64,000 bases of DNA from assembly GCA_026874595.1 (NCBI GenBank), contig CM049318.1, positions 26,068,956 through 26,132,955 of the forward strand. The letters run 5' to 3'. Shown in pieces: positions 51,001-60,639 of the stretch. A model generated the notes under the pieces. It saw nothing but the letters and a program-made list of their open reading frames with translations, was not told where the DNA came from and did no database searches. The translations under genes and the position numbers were made by a program. This DNA comes from Sipunculus nudus. Lineage: Eukaryota; Annelida; Sipuncula; Golfingiida; Sipunculidae. Each line of letters opens with the position of its first letter. The first letter of the stretch is position 1.

Positions 51001-54000
51001 TGTGGTATATATTACAAAAGCCAACATGTGCTTGCATCAGAAAAAAATGATCATATACAGTGGGTCACTGTATGCACAGTTGAACTATTGTCAGTTCCAT
51101 CAGTAGTTGCCCAATTGAAATTTGGCAATAATTCTCTCACACTTGAATATGGTCACAGGGTTTGATGCTAAAGAGCGCCATGGTCTGAAGGCCTAATATA
51201 TGAGATGGAAAAACTGCATGAGAAAAAAATAGTTACAGTGAAACCTGTCTAGTAAGACCACCTTTGGGACTGGCCACAAGTGGTTTTAATGCACAGGTGG
51301 TCTTATCAGAAAGGTCAGGTATAACCTATGTCAATGCTTTCTGTTCACACAAAGGTGGTTGTAATACATAGGCAGGTGGTCTTATTAGACAGGTGGTCTT
51401 TATGACATGTTCCATTGTATCTTGCAACCTTCTTGATCTTGTGGCCAATAACTGACTTGGTGTTTACCATGGGTACCAGGCTTACTTTGACAGTTTCATT
51501 ATTTAGAATATTTATGACCCATAATACCAATCCGTGGCTTTTAAATGCAGTTCTTTGTGAGTGTGAGCAGTGACTTTTACTTTCTTCAGTGGGGTTTGGT
51601 TGAGACATAGTGAGAATAGACTGTTTTCTCATATATTGTTTTTATTGCATTTCTAATATACCGGTAGTTAGCAAGGTTTGCCTGTGAATTGTGAAGGCCC
51701 TTAGAACCGATTCATTTATTGATTCTTTACCTTGTATTCAATTCTTACTTAACTGTAAATTTTAGACTCTTTAAAAAATGAAAGCAGTTTAATATACCAG
51801 AATTTATGTTGGTAAATTTCAATAAAAAAAGGGCTAAAAATGTAGGTCTCCCACTGTTTGTCGCATCCATATAAGTTTCTATACAACAGGAGCAGTCCAC
51901 CAGTGATTGTTTAAAGAAGCTTTAGGTTACATACATGATATAAAGTGCTTCAGCATCTCAGACTGCTCTTGATGGAACATGCAAAAAAAAATCATGAGGG
52001 AAATGAATAGGTTCAGAGGTAAATAATCTATCACAGTTTAATCAAGGGCTTTGCAATTCAGTGCAGCAACTCTTCAAAGCATTGTTACACCCTATGCTTT
52101 TGATATAATTCAAGTTAATTTGGCCTTGCCAGGCCCATTTGCTCTCACTGCAGCTTAATGTTTATGAAAATAATGCCAAATTTCAGTGGGCACCCCCATG
52201 TGGAATGGACTACAGTTAACCATTTTTGGTTAAGCTAATTGAAAGGCATCTAAGATTGAGTTATTCTCCTCTTGTCAGTTGTAAAGTTATTTGTCAGTCA
52301 GCAAGGCACAAAGTCACATCAGACCTGAAAAGTGTTCTCATGACAACCAAACAGATCTTGAAGAGACCTCCACAGAAACCAAACTGTAGTAAAAGTCACT
52401 GATAAATAACAAACAATAAGGTGAAAAATGATTTCAGCAATTTAGGACTACTTTTATTTGAAAGACTCTTAACAAGTCCTCAAGGTTGCTGATGAATACA
52501 GATATTTTGCATTGCATCCTAAGACAAAAATAATGAGCATAATCCAAAGAAATGTAACTGTCATCATGCCGATTTGAAAAAAAAAAACACCCAGTCACTT
52601 TTTCAAACCAAAGAAGGAAAAACAGGTGGTGTTTATCTGCTTATGTTGTTTTTTTTTTTCAATTTAACTGTCAGTCACATCACATCTATTAAGATGTGTT
52701 AGTGGGTAAAGTCTTGAAATTTGATTAATTGGATTGGATCAATAATGAAATTGATTGTCATTGAAATATTTTGACAGTAATTTACATCACTAAACAAATC
52801 CCTTGATTAAATGCTCATATATAGTCTTTGATAACATTACAATACTTAAATATCTATGTGCAGAACAATATAACCTTTTATTTTGGCAAAGTATATATGG
52901 GTCAGTAACAAGAAACAATATGCTTATTTCACAAAACCAATTTACAGGATAATTACATTATGGGGAGATTACATGGTAAACAAGTGGGAAATGGGTGTGG
53001 GTTAAAAGTTTCCTTAATCTCAGATTCTTTTTCCCATCAAGATAAAATATAATGTCCTTCTTTAGAAATGGGGAAGAGAGCTGACCTCATAGAATACATC
53101 CTTGATAATAATTTCAATTGATTACCAGTTGGAAATTTATATGTGGACAGCCATTTATGTAATGAGAACAAAAAAAAGTCCCATTTTCAAGAAATGTAAT
53201 TTCTTTGTGTCAGATTGTCTGATAAAGTTAAAGTTACATAAATATATGCAACTATAAAAGCACCAAAGAGCACAGACCTCCGCCATGGCAGCTCATTTAT
53301 AACCCCCATATGGCATTGTCAGAAATGCAGCATTTTTATGCCCCCGCCACAAAGTGGCCGGGGCATATAGTTTTACCCATGTCCGTCCTTCCGTCATTCC
53401 GAAATAAAACAGTTGTACAGACTTTTTTTCGCAATGCCTGCAGATATTGGCCTGATTTTTGGTGTGTGGGCAGATAATGACCAATTACAGATCGAGTTCG
53501 TGTTTCGTCCCGGTTGACCTACTTTTGACTGTTTTACGGCTCCTAAACTTAGAAAATTTCATGAAAAATAGAAATTTTCATGACAAATACACATGTACGG
53601 ACTTTTTTTCGCAATGCCTGCAGATATTGGCCTGATTTTTGGTGTGTAGGCAGATAATGACCAGTTACAGATCGAGTTCATGTTTCGTCCCAGTTGACCT
53701 ATTTTTGACCGTTTCACGGCTCCTAAACTTAGAAAATTTCATGAAACATAGAAATTTTCATGACAAATACACATGTACGGACTTTTTTTCGCAATGCCTG
53801 CAGATATTGGCCTGATTTTTGGTGTGTAGGCAGATAATGAATAGTTACAGATTGAATTTGCGTTTCGTCCAGGTTGACCTACTTTTGTACGTTTTAAGGC
53901 TTCTTAACTTAGAAAATTTCATGAAAAATAGAAATTTTTATGACAAATACACATGTACGGACTTTTTTTCACAATACCTGCACATATTGGCCTGATTTTT

Positions 54001-57000
54001 GGTGTGTGGGCAGATAATGACCAATTACAGATCGAGTTCGTGTTTCGTCCCGGTTGACCTACTTTTGACTGTTTTATGGCTCCTAAACTTAGAAAATTTC
54101 ATGAAAAATAGAAATTTTCATGACAAATACACATGTACAGACTTTTTTTCGCAATGCCTGCAGATATTGGCCTGATTTTTGGTGTGTAGGCAGATAATGA
54201 CCAGTTACAGATCGAGTTCATGTTTCGTCCCAGTTGACCTATTTTTGAACGTTTCACGGCTCCTAAACTTAGAAAATTTCATGAAACATAGAAATTTTCA
54301 TGACAAATACACATGTACGGACTTTTTTTCGCAATGCCTGCAGATATTGGCCTGATTTTTGGTGTGTAGGCAGATAATGAATAGTTACAGATTGAATTTG
54401 CGTTTCGTCCAGGTTGACCTACTTTTGTACGTTTTAAGGCTTCTTAACTTAGAAAATTTCATGAAAAATAGAAATTTTTATGACAAATACACATGTACGG
54501 ACTTTTTTTCACAATACCTGCACATATTGGCCTGATTTTTGGTGAGTGGGCAGATAATGACCAGTTACAGATTGAGTTCGCGTTTCGTCCCAGTTTACCT
54601 ACTTTTGACTGTTTTACGGCTCCTGAACATAGAAAATTTCATGAAAATATAAATTTTCATGACAAAAACACATGTACCGTAAAATCTCCACTTAAAACCG
54701 CACTTCCGATTAAAACCGCACCCAGACTTCGCCGAAATTCCAGGCGAGACACCGCGAGGGGCTCAAATACTAAGAACCCCCCTTTAAAACCGCACCAACG
54801 TTCGCTACGGAATGATTTGACAAAAGACAATCAAGCAATCATCTAGAAATGAACACGCGTAGGTTGCGACTCGGCCATTCCTGTCCACTTTAAAAATTCC
54901 TTGGGCATTTTATTTAAACACATCATAACACTTTTTTGCAGGGTCACTCAAGCATGAAGTTTGGGAAGACGTAAGGGCCGGTGAACCTCTGCCTGTTTAT
55001 ACAGATTTTATATTCCGTGCCGTATTCTTGTTTGCTACTGATTTGTCATTATATTTTGGAAAAAATATTCTGCTGATCCATTTCAAGTCACTGTATATTT
55101 TAATTCTAAAAGTAATATTTTGAATTCTTAATTTTTGAAAAAATTCCATTTTCTGGAATTACTCGGAAGTTTCAAATCATTTTCATACCGGTTACTTCGG
55201 TATTATCTTCGTCACATCGTACGTTGACATCGCTCCATGTCACAATTTGCTGGTGCGTTTGAAAACATCGCTGGTCAACTTAACTAAATATCAAAGTAAC
55301 TGAAGTTACCTTTTTGAGATACGCACGTATAGGAAACATGACGCTTGAAAACGAGTGATTTTAAGGTAAAATTAAAGTGGCCAGTCCGGGCTAGCAAGTT
55401 TTTTTTCCTGAAGAAAGTTTCCATGTGGAGAGCCATTTTGTCAAGGCAGTGTTCGCGCAAGGCACGCTGGGACGAAATGGGTGGCTGTTCTATTTACCAC
55501 CCACCGCGTACAGCCGTTCAAAATATTCTTAGCAGAATACCGGGGTGTTTCAGCACATGGCGGCACTCAAACTTGATTTTAAAACGATCGTCTGCCATTG
55601 TGTGACTCTTTACGATGTCAGCTTTTTATTCATTTTACGTTTTAAACAAATAATCATTGCTAAATAATGCCGCAAATGGGTTTAAAGTGGGCTTTTATTT
55701 CAATTGTGCTTGACCATGCCCAACGAAGTGGACCGCTGTGTGTAACAGCAGGGTTGTTGTAAACGTATTATTTGGTGACAATTACCAAGATTTTATATCA
55801 AGTTATATATCACACGAAAACTAATCAGCAATATTTAATTTATAAATAACAAATAATCGTAAATAGTACATTTACACACGGCTCAATGGATGCTAAGATC
55901 AGCCTTCGAAAGTTGCAATATTACCGCCCACGCGCCGGCCCAAAAACGAAGTCTATCAGGAAGATATTCAGGAAACCCTTCTAGTATAAACCGCTAAGTG
56001 CTTTCAGGAAATCAACCTGATTTCAAGATTTTGAATTTCTTGATTAAACCGCGGTTTTAAGTGGAGATTTTTTTTCAATACCTGCAGATATTGGCCTGAT
56101 TTTTGGTGTGTAGGCAGATAATGACCAGTTACAAATCAAGTTCTTGTTTTGTCTCAGTTGACCTACTTTTGACCATTTGACTGCTCCTGAACATAGAAAG
56201 TTTCATGAAAAATAGAAATTTTCATAACAAATGCATATGTACCGACTTTTTTTCCTCAATGCCTGCAGATACCACCCTGATTTTTTATGTGTGGGCAGAT
56301 AATAACAGTTACAGACTGAGTTCGCGTTTCATCCCGGTTGACCTACTTTTGATTGTTTTACAGCTCCTAAACATGAAAGACAGAAATTTTTATGGAAAAT
56401 GCACATGTATGGACTTTTTTCACAGTGCCTGCAGATACTGGCCTGATTTTGGTGTGTTGCTTGATAATGACCCGTAACAGATTGAGTTTGCATTTTCCCC
56501 TTGTTGACCTACTTTTGACCATAGACACCTCCTGAACTTAAAAATTTTTTTCAAAATTTAACAAATGTTTCTAATTTGCCCCAGGCGGGGGCATTCGTGT
56601 CGTTCCGACACATCTAGTTCCTTAAAAAAATTCATGGATTCAGCTGGTGATCCTGATCAGCTCCACAATTTATTCAATTGCTACTTGTATAATTGCTTGG
56701 AGTTTGAATAGATTCCTTTAATTTGCACAGCCAAGAAATTCTAATATTGATAAGTAGGTCACAGAGTGGGATTCCAAACATTACAAAGTAGGTCATTAAC
56801 TAGGACATGGAGTAGCCAATGGGGGCACAATAACCTGGTCATGTGATAATGGTAATTAGTTTACCAATCACATACTCCTGTAGGATTATTATCAATATTC
56901 TCAGTGACTGGTTGATCAAAAGAAATTGACACAAATTAGAATTTCTAACCTGAGTTTGCTTTAAAGTGCCAGACAGGAGCCAAAATAATTCCCTTGCTCC

Positions 57001-59988
57001 AGTCTTGTTTTTTCTTTGATAAGGAAAAGAGCTGTTTGTCCCTAATATACTTCCCCCTGAAAAAATGAAGCTAATCCCAAGACAAATACATAACATCACT
57101 GAAATTTCAGATCTGAAATGTAGGTCTCAAATATTTGTGAATTTGTTGCATAGGGAAACAGTAAAATTGTTGATACATTAATGTATATTTCATATGTATG
57201 TGTACAGTATTTAATTTGTTTTGTTTCAGGTAAGTCCTAAGCTAGAATGGTCGTCCAGTGCATTACTGTCGGCAATATCACCTCATCCCAATATCAGCTG
57301 TGTATATCATCAGTATGCTGGACCTAGTAACATTGTGATACCACAAACTGAACTAACAAACCAGGGTGGAGATCGAATAAAAAGAACAGCAGATATATCA
57401 AGTTGTTCCGTAGTGGAATATCACTGTCTAACATTAAAAGTGTTAGTGCAGAGCTACACTGTATCTAAAGCAAAATTACCAGGGATTTTTGTGCTTCATT
57501 TATTGTATCAATTATTATCTGCTTTGTGTCACCTGGAGCAACATCATGTTGTCCATAGAAACATCACCATGGCAACCATATTCCTTAGCAACACACTGAC
57601 ACCTGTCCTTGACGGTTTTCAACATGCAGTGTCATTCCAAAGGTCAACAGGAGTAGGATCAGGAACTAGAAACCAGAGCAAGGTAGGACAATGAGAGTAT
57701 ATGTTTTCTTTTATAATGCAACATATTTTAATTTTAAAAAAAGAATTAGACCACTTTAAGCCAAGCTGACAATTTTTTTAATTTAAATCAAATTCACTTT
57801 TGCCTCAATTTTTTTTCAAGTACTGAATTTGCTGAAAACTTGTCCTTCAACAAATGTGTATCACTGATTTGATGATCATGGGTATTTTATTGGTAGAGAG
57901 TTGCAGGTTAACCCGTGAAATAAGACAATTCTTTCTGCTTCACTTGCTCTGATATTGTGATAACTGCTGCTTCCATCTGGTAGCAGACTTGATAACTAAT
58001 GTGGACCCCAGCTCCACTTAACTGAATGAACTAACAGTGTGTTATGGATAAAAATGCAACCATTTATACAGTAAGACATGGTCTGTTTATGAAATTGAGA
58101 ATACTAAATAGGATATTAGTAAAATTTAAGATTAGCACATTAAGTTTTTAATATAATTTTAAACAGACCCTTAAAGGGCCCAGTCACCTATCTGACCTGT
58201 ATTAAATGAAGGTAAACCCTTAGAGCTTTCATAAAAATAGGCCAATAAACTTTGATATCACCACACACAGGCTGCTAGTTTTGTTTATCCCTATGTTTAT
58301 AATATGTGCAGCCCGCCAAAATAATCAAAACAAATGCAGCAAGGGCATCTTGGCAGTAAATCAGATAAGCCAGACCTTTGCTAATGATGTTTTGCAAGAA
58401 ATGACCTTTCAATCTCTGCATATATGCAACCTACTACCTTAGGTTACATCTTTTCCTATTTGTCAATATTGCTGTGTTCACAAACATGTTGTTGATAAAC
58501 AAGTTTACACATCCTTCACAAAGACCTTTTAAGAACTTTTCACAACTAAAATTACTTTTAGATAAATAATAAACGTACAGAGGAAGCCAAAAGTCACATA
58601 AATTCTTTTTCAAGGTAGGTAATTGGGCACCTTTATATTTTTGAGGGAATCATAACACATTGTATAAGTATCTACATCAATATCTGAGTCCTGTTGTAAC
58701 ATATATTTTACAGAGTCCTGTGGAGGACGGTTATACTGGATTAGATCTGCTGACGGTCGGGATGATCCTCATGGCCCTTCTTCCCGATCAGCCTCGTCCA
58801 GTTTCCATGACGTGCGTGTTTGATTCTGAGTCATGTGACATCACCGATGCAGCTGATCCTGCTCCCAGCGCAGTCCCCTCGGGTCTGGAGGCGATCTTGA
58901 AATCCATTACCTGTGAGCAAGCCGAGCAGAGAATCAGTGCTAGGGAAGCTCTAATAAGGTATGTACCGGTAGATGACAATACAGCACACTGCTAAATAAC
59001 AAATAATTCAGTTTCATGCCATGAGGCCAGTTTATAAGGAACTACTATTCATCTCCTGAGAGTTAATTGAGAAATGTAGGAATTCTAAAAGAAAATGGCT
59101 GATAATTTAATGATGTGCATATTTGTCATGGGCACTGGGAGAACCATAATAATTGACGTGTAGGTATGATACGGCATTGAATATGTTGATGAAACAACTA
59201 TGAGATGTAAAGTAATAGCCACATTGTGTAAAAGTTCATTGCATGATCTGGCATAATTAAAAGCTTTTTACTTGTTTCCATGATAATTAATATATGTCTA
59301 GATGTTTATATGTATTAAATATAGTGTGACTGGCCAATTGGAATAATATTAAGAAATTACTGAAACAGTCAAGGTTTAAGAGTGAAAAATTTAAATTAGA
59401 GAATAATTTAAGAAATATTTGGATAACCAATTTTATTATCTTAAACTGTGTAGATTTTAATTGTTTTGCTATTGAATCTGCTGTTGATAGAATTTACCTG
59501 AATCTGTTTTGTTACATATAATCATCAACACAAATAAAATATATCCTTGAGTCAACCAAATATTATGCTTTCAGAACTGGGCTCTTGTTGTGTGGTCCCA
59601 AGAAGGGTGACCTTGCTTGTGAGCAGGATTGTTCTGTATGGTTACAGGCCAAGCTGACTGAGGCTGTGTTATGTTGTCCTGGCGATGAGGTTAGGTAAGT
59701 GTATTAATTGAAGTTAAATGTAAAAGTACTTCTCAGTATACATGTATGACATATTAGAGCCTTGAAGAAGCAGGTTTCTCAGGTATCGAGTGTCACCACC
59801 ATCCCGCTTTGTAGAAATTTACAGATTTTAAGCCCCATTCCCTGTTTGAGCTCCATTTCTGATAAGAAAATAAAATAATAAAACTTTGATAAAATTTCCT
59901 TTTGCTTTGACAAACTACTGTCTATTCAGCAAAAATATTCTGTTCTTATCATAATGTCCATAAAGGAGGAGGGGAAGAGAGAGGCAGA

Positions 59989-60038
<50 letters not shown>

Positions 60039-60236
60039 TTACTTCCTTGTATGTTATATCATGTTATGTCATAATAACTACAGATCAAATTCCTTTATTG
60101 CAGGCATGACAAGAGACAGCTAACCATGGCAGACAGCATCCAGCTGAACCAGGGCAGATTGGAACAGGATTTCCTGGTGACTGTGACCCCTCATGAGATG
60201 TGGGGACAGTACTCAGCCATGCAGCAGTACTTGTGA
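41785..60236 (+). CDS. Ankyrin-repeat / coiled-coil pseudokinase, seven-exon gene (whole span)
   Basis: Seven exons (41785-42050, 44962-45158, 46854-48010, 57230-57682, 58714-58958, 59575-59694, 60104-60236) join with matching phases 2,1,0,0,2,2 and total 2571 bases, giving 856 residues plus stop. Every intron is GT-AG. Order seen: ankyrin repeats (about 1-154), polar Ser/Asn-rich linker, coiled coil (about 271-367), second polar linker, kinase-like domain (about 506-775), C-terminal helical region (about 775-856). The kinase glycine loop is degenerate, the catalytic HRD reads HRN (649-651) and the DFG position reads DGF (668-670), so phosphotransfer is unlikely. A scaffold or signalling-adaptor role is inferred from this architecture. 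By eye the kinase-like and C-terminal parts recall PINK1; TEX14 (ankyrin plus inactive kinase) is an alternative. No signal peptide or membrane segment is obvious. Gene structure is well supported; family assignment is tentative. Confidence 0.88.
42893..43205 (+). repeat. Dispersed repeat family R1, copy 2, in intron 1 of the pseudokinase gene
   Basis: Matches 11564-11905 in order (GGATGCTCCCAAAACTGTTT, GCTGGATCCACACCATGATT, TTCTTCATTGGCCCATTCC). Diverged. Confidence 0.6.
44962..45158 (+). CDS. Exon 2 of ankyrin pseudokinase: remaining ankyrin repeats
   Basis: Acceptor TTATTTTACAG|C, donor GAAG|GTAAAA. The peptide contains canonical ankyrin motifs GDTPLHLAAYRGHLETC and NRKGKTPYNEADSKGH (about residues 100-150). 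Entry phase 2 and exit phase 1 fit both neighbours. Ankyrin repeats are protein-binding modules; nothing in the sequence identifies the partner. Confidence 0.9.
45539..46005 (+). mobile_element. TA-flanked MITE family M2, copy 1, in intron 2
   Basis: Starts AAGGGGCCCATTCACTTACC and ends GGTGATTGGGCATCTT, with TA on each side. 467 bases. Inner sequence matches the inverse of 58174-58633 along its length. Confidence 0.75.
46854..48010 (+). CDS. Exon 3: linker, coiled coil and start of pseudokinase domain
   Basis: A 1157-base exon with acceptor AAATTTTTTTCAG|G and donor TTATTG|GTAAGT. It opens with a polar Ser/Thr/Lys-rich stretch, then a heptad-rich helix of nearly 100 residues (about 271-367; for example LQEKYELLQVNLAIKQETI), then a Ser/Asn-rich linker with runs such as NNSSSFNNS. 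The end (about 506-540) starts the kinase-like N-lobe: GYIVLGRISDPATAANV occupies the place of beta-1, glycine loop and beta-2, with the loop glycines missing. The coiled coil suggests self-association (inference). Confidence 0.9.
48510..48630 (+). repeat. Dispersed repeat family R2, copy 2, in intron 3 of the pseudokinase gene
   Basis: Matches 28185-28300 (GGGACCTATTTAACATAACA then TAAATATACATG). Diverged. Confidence 0.4.
49300..49634. mobile_element. PIF/Harbinger-like MITE, copy 4, in intron 3 of the pseudokinase gene
   Basis: Inner sequence (GATAAGATTTCATTTGTTAT, GCTTGAGAACCCAAAC) matches copies 2 and 3. The left end is decayed (GGTAAAATAAAGG); TAA follows the right end. Confidence 0.65.
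51236..51417. mobile_element. Short TA-flanked MITE in intron 3 of the pseudokinase gene
   Basis: Starts CAGTGAAACCTGTCTAGTAA and ends CATGTTCCATTG, with TA at 51234-51235 and 51418-51419. Related to 37128-38008 in its ends and GGTGGTC motifs. Confidence 0.65.
53338..56594. mobile_element. Inverted-repeat element built of 180-bp tandem units, in intron 3
   Basis: Starts ATGCCCCCGCC and ends with the exact inverse GGCGGGGGCAT. Seven 180-base units run from 53421 (ACTTTTTTTCGCAATGCCTG at 53421, 53601, 53781, 53961, 54141, 54321, 54501); about three more follow after an insertion. Units 53601-54140 and 54141-54680 form a recent 540-base duplication. No transposase. I associate this type with bivalve genomes (from memory). 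Confidence 0.8.
54675..56074. mobile_element. Second transposon nested in the 180-bp repeat element
   Basis: A perfect 21-base inverted repeat at 54681-54701 and 56051-56071 (AAAATCTCCACTTAAAACCG plus C) bounds about 1.4 kb of different composition. It interrupts a 180-bp unit. Target duplication is unclear because the host has a T run at the site. No transposase frame seen. Confidence 0.75.
57230..57682 (+). CDS. Exon 4: pseudokinase N-lobe end and catalytic-loop region
   Basis: Acceptor TTTTGTTTCAG|G, donor CAAG|GTAGGA, phases 0/0, 151 residues (541-691). SPHPNISCVYHQY fits the helix C-beta 4 region of kinases. LLYQLLSALCHLEQHHVVHR is a typical helix E leading into the catalytic loop, but the loop reads HRNITMATI, so the catalytic Asp, the following Lys and the metal-binding Asn are all replaced (Asn, Thr, Thr). 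The metal-binding DFG position reads LDGFQHA. No clear VAIK lysine is visible upstream. Kinase ancestry is clear; catalysis is not expected. Confidence 0.9.
58174..58633 (-). mobile_element. TA-flanked MITE family M2, copy 2, inverse, in intron 4
   Basis: Starts AAGGGCCCAGTCACCTATC and ends GGTAATTGGGCACCTT, with TA on each side. 460 bases, opposite in orientation to copy 1. It ends only 80 bases before exon 5. Confidence 0.75.
58714..58958 (+). CDS. Exon 5: pseudokinase C-lobe
   Basis: Acceptor ATATATTTTACAG|A, donor TAAG|GTATGT, enters in phase 0 and leaves in phase 2. GYTGLDLLTVGMILMALL corresponds to helix F, where active kinases have DxWSxG. AILKSITCEQAEQRISAREAL corresponds to the helix H/I region before the conserved Arg. 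The segment between DGF (exon 4) and helix F is short with no APE-like motif, so either the activation segment is much reduced or a small exon in 57683-58713 was missed. Confidence 0.85.
59575..59694 (+). CDS. Exon 6: C-terminal extension, first part
   Basis: Acceptor TATTATGCTTTCAG|A, donor TTAG|GTAAGT, phases 2/2. The peptide RTGLLLCGPKKG followed by CSVWLQAKLTEAVLCC has the spacing of the region just after the PINK1 kinase domain (a Leu-rich segment, then a helix with W-L and L-C). This similarity is judged from memory of the family and is not measured. Cys content is high. Confidence 0.85.
59768..59952. mobile_element. Decayed PIF/Harbinger-like MITE fragment in intron 6
   Basis: TTTCTCAGGTATCG and AAACTTTGATAAAATTTCCT resemble the inner part of the same MITE family. 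Both ends are lost. Confidence 0.45.
59991..60035. repeat. (GA)n microsatellite in intron 6
   Basis: About 45 bases of pure GA, 70 bases upstream of the exon 7 acceptor, preceded by an imperfect purine tract. Confidence 0.95.
60104..60236 (+). CDS. Exon 7: C-terminal end and stop codon
   Basis: Acceptor TCCTTTATTGCAG|G, enters in phase 2 after AG to make Arg, and ends GQYSAMQQYL with TGA at 60234-60236. The amphipathic stretch containing LNQGRLEQDFLVTV could be the last helix of a PINK1-like C-terminal extension. The upstream intron carries a long GA tract. Confidence 0.87.
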
Positions 60237-60594
60237 ATGAATGGATCAACAATCAGATCAGTGGATGCGATCCCAGCATGTTGAACAAATACAGAGAAGA
60301 GGCATTTTTATGCTGCCTTCAGGAACAAAGGACTGAGATATGCATGCAGTGAGAAGAACAGTAGAAAGAGACTGCTACAGCTAGTAAATTTACTAAAACT
60401 ACTTGTATAGAGCAAGTCAGTTTTAAGGAACCTGACAGACTAGTTTAAAAACTGATTTAGAGCTTGTACCATCACAGTTTGTACCGTTATATGGCAGGGC
60501 ACATGTAGGGAGGTGTAAGGGATATGGGAACAACAGAGCCAAGACGAGATCAGTTGTAAAGAGCAGGGCATTTCTGAGATAGCTTACTGTTTGC

Positions 60595-60600
60595 AATAAA
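60595..60600 (+). terminator. Candidate poly(A) signal AATAAA for the pseudokinase gene
   Basis: First canonical AATAAA after the stop codon on the plus strand, about 360 bases downstream. A second one lies at 62637-62642. Which is used needs transcript data. Confidence 0.35.
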
Positions 60601-60639
60601 AGGGGATGCAGTACTTTGTCAAGAGCTGGATAATGGAAA

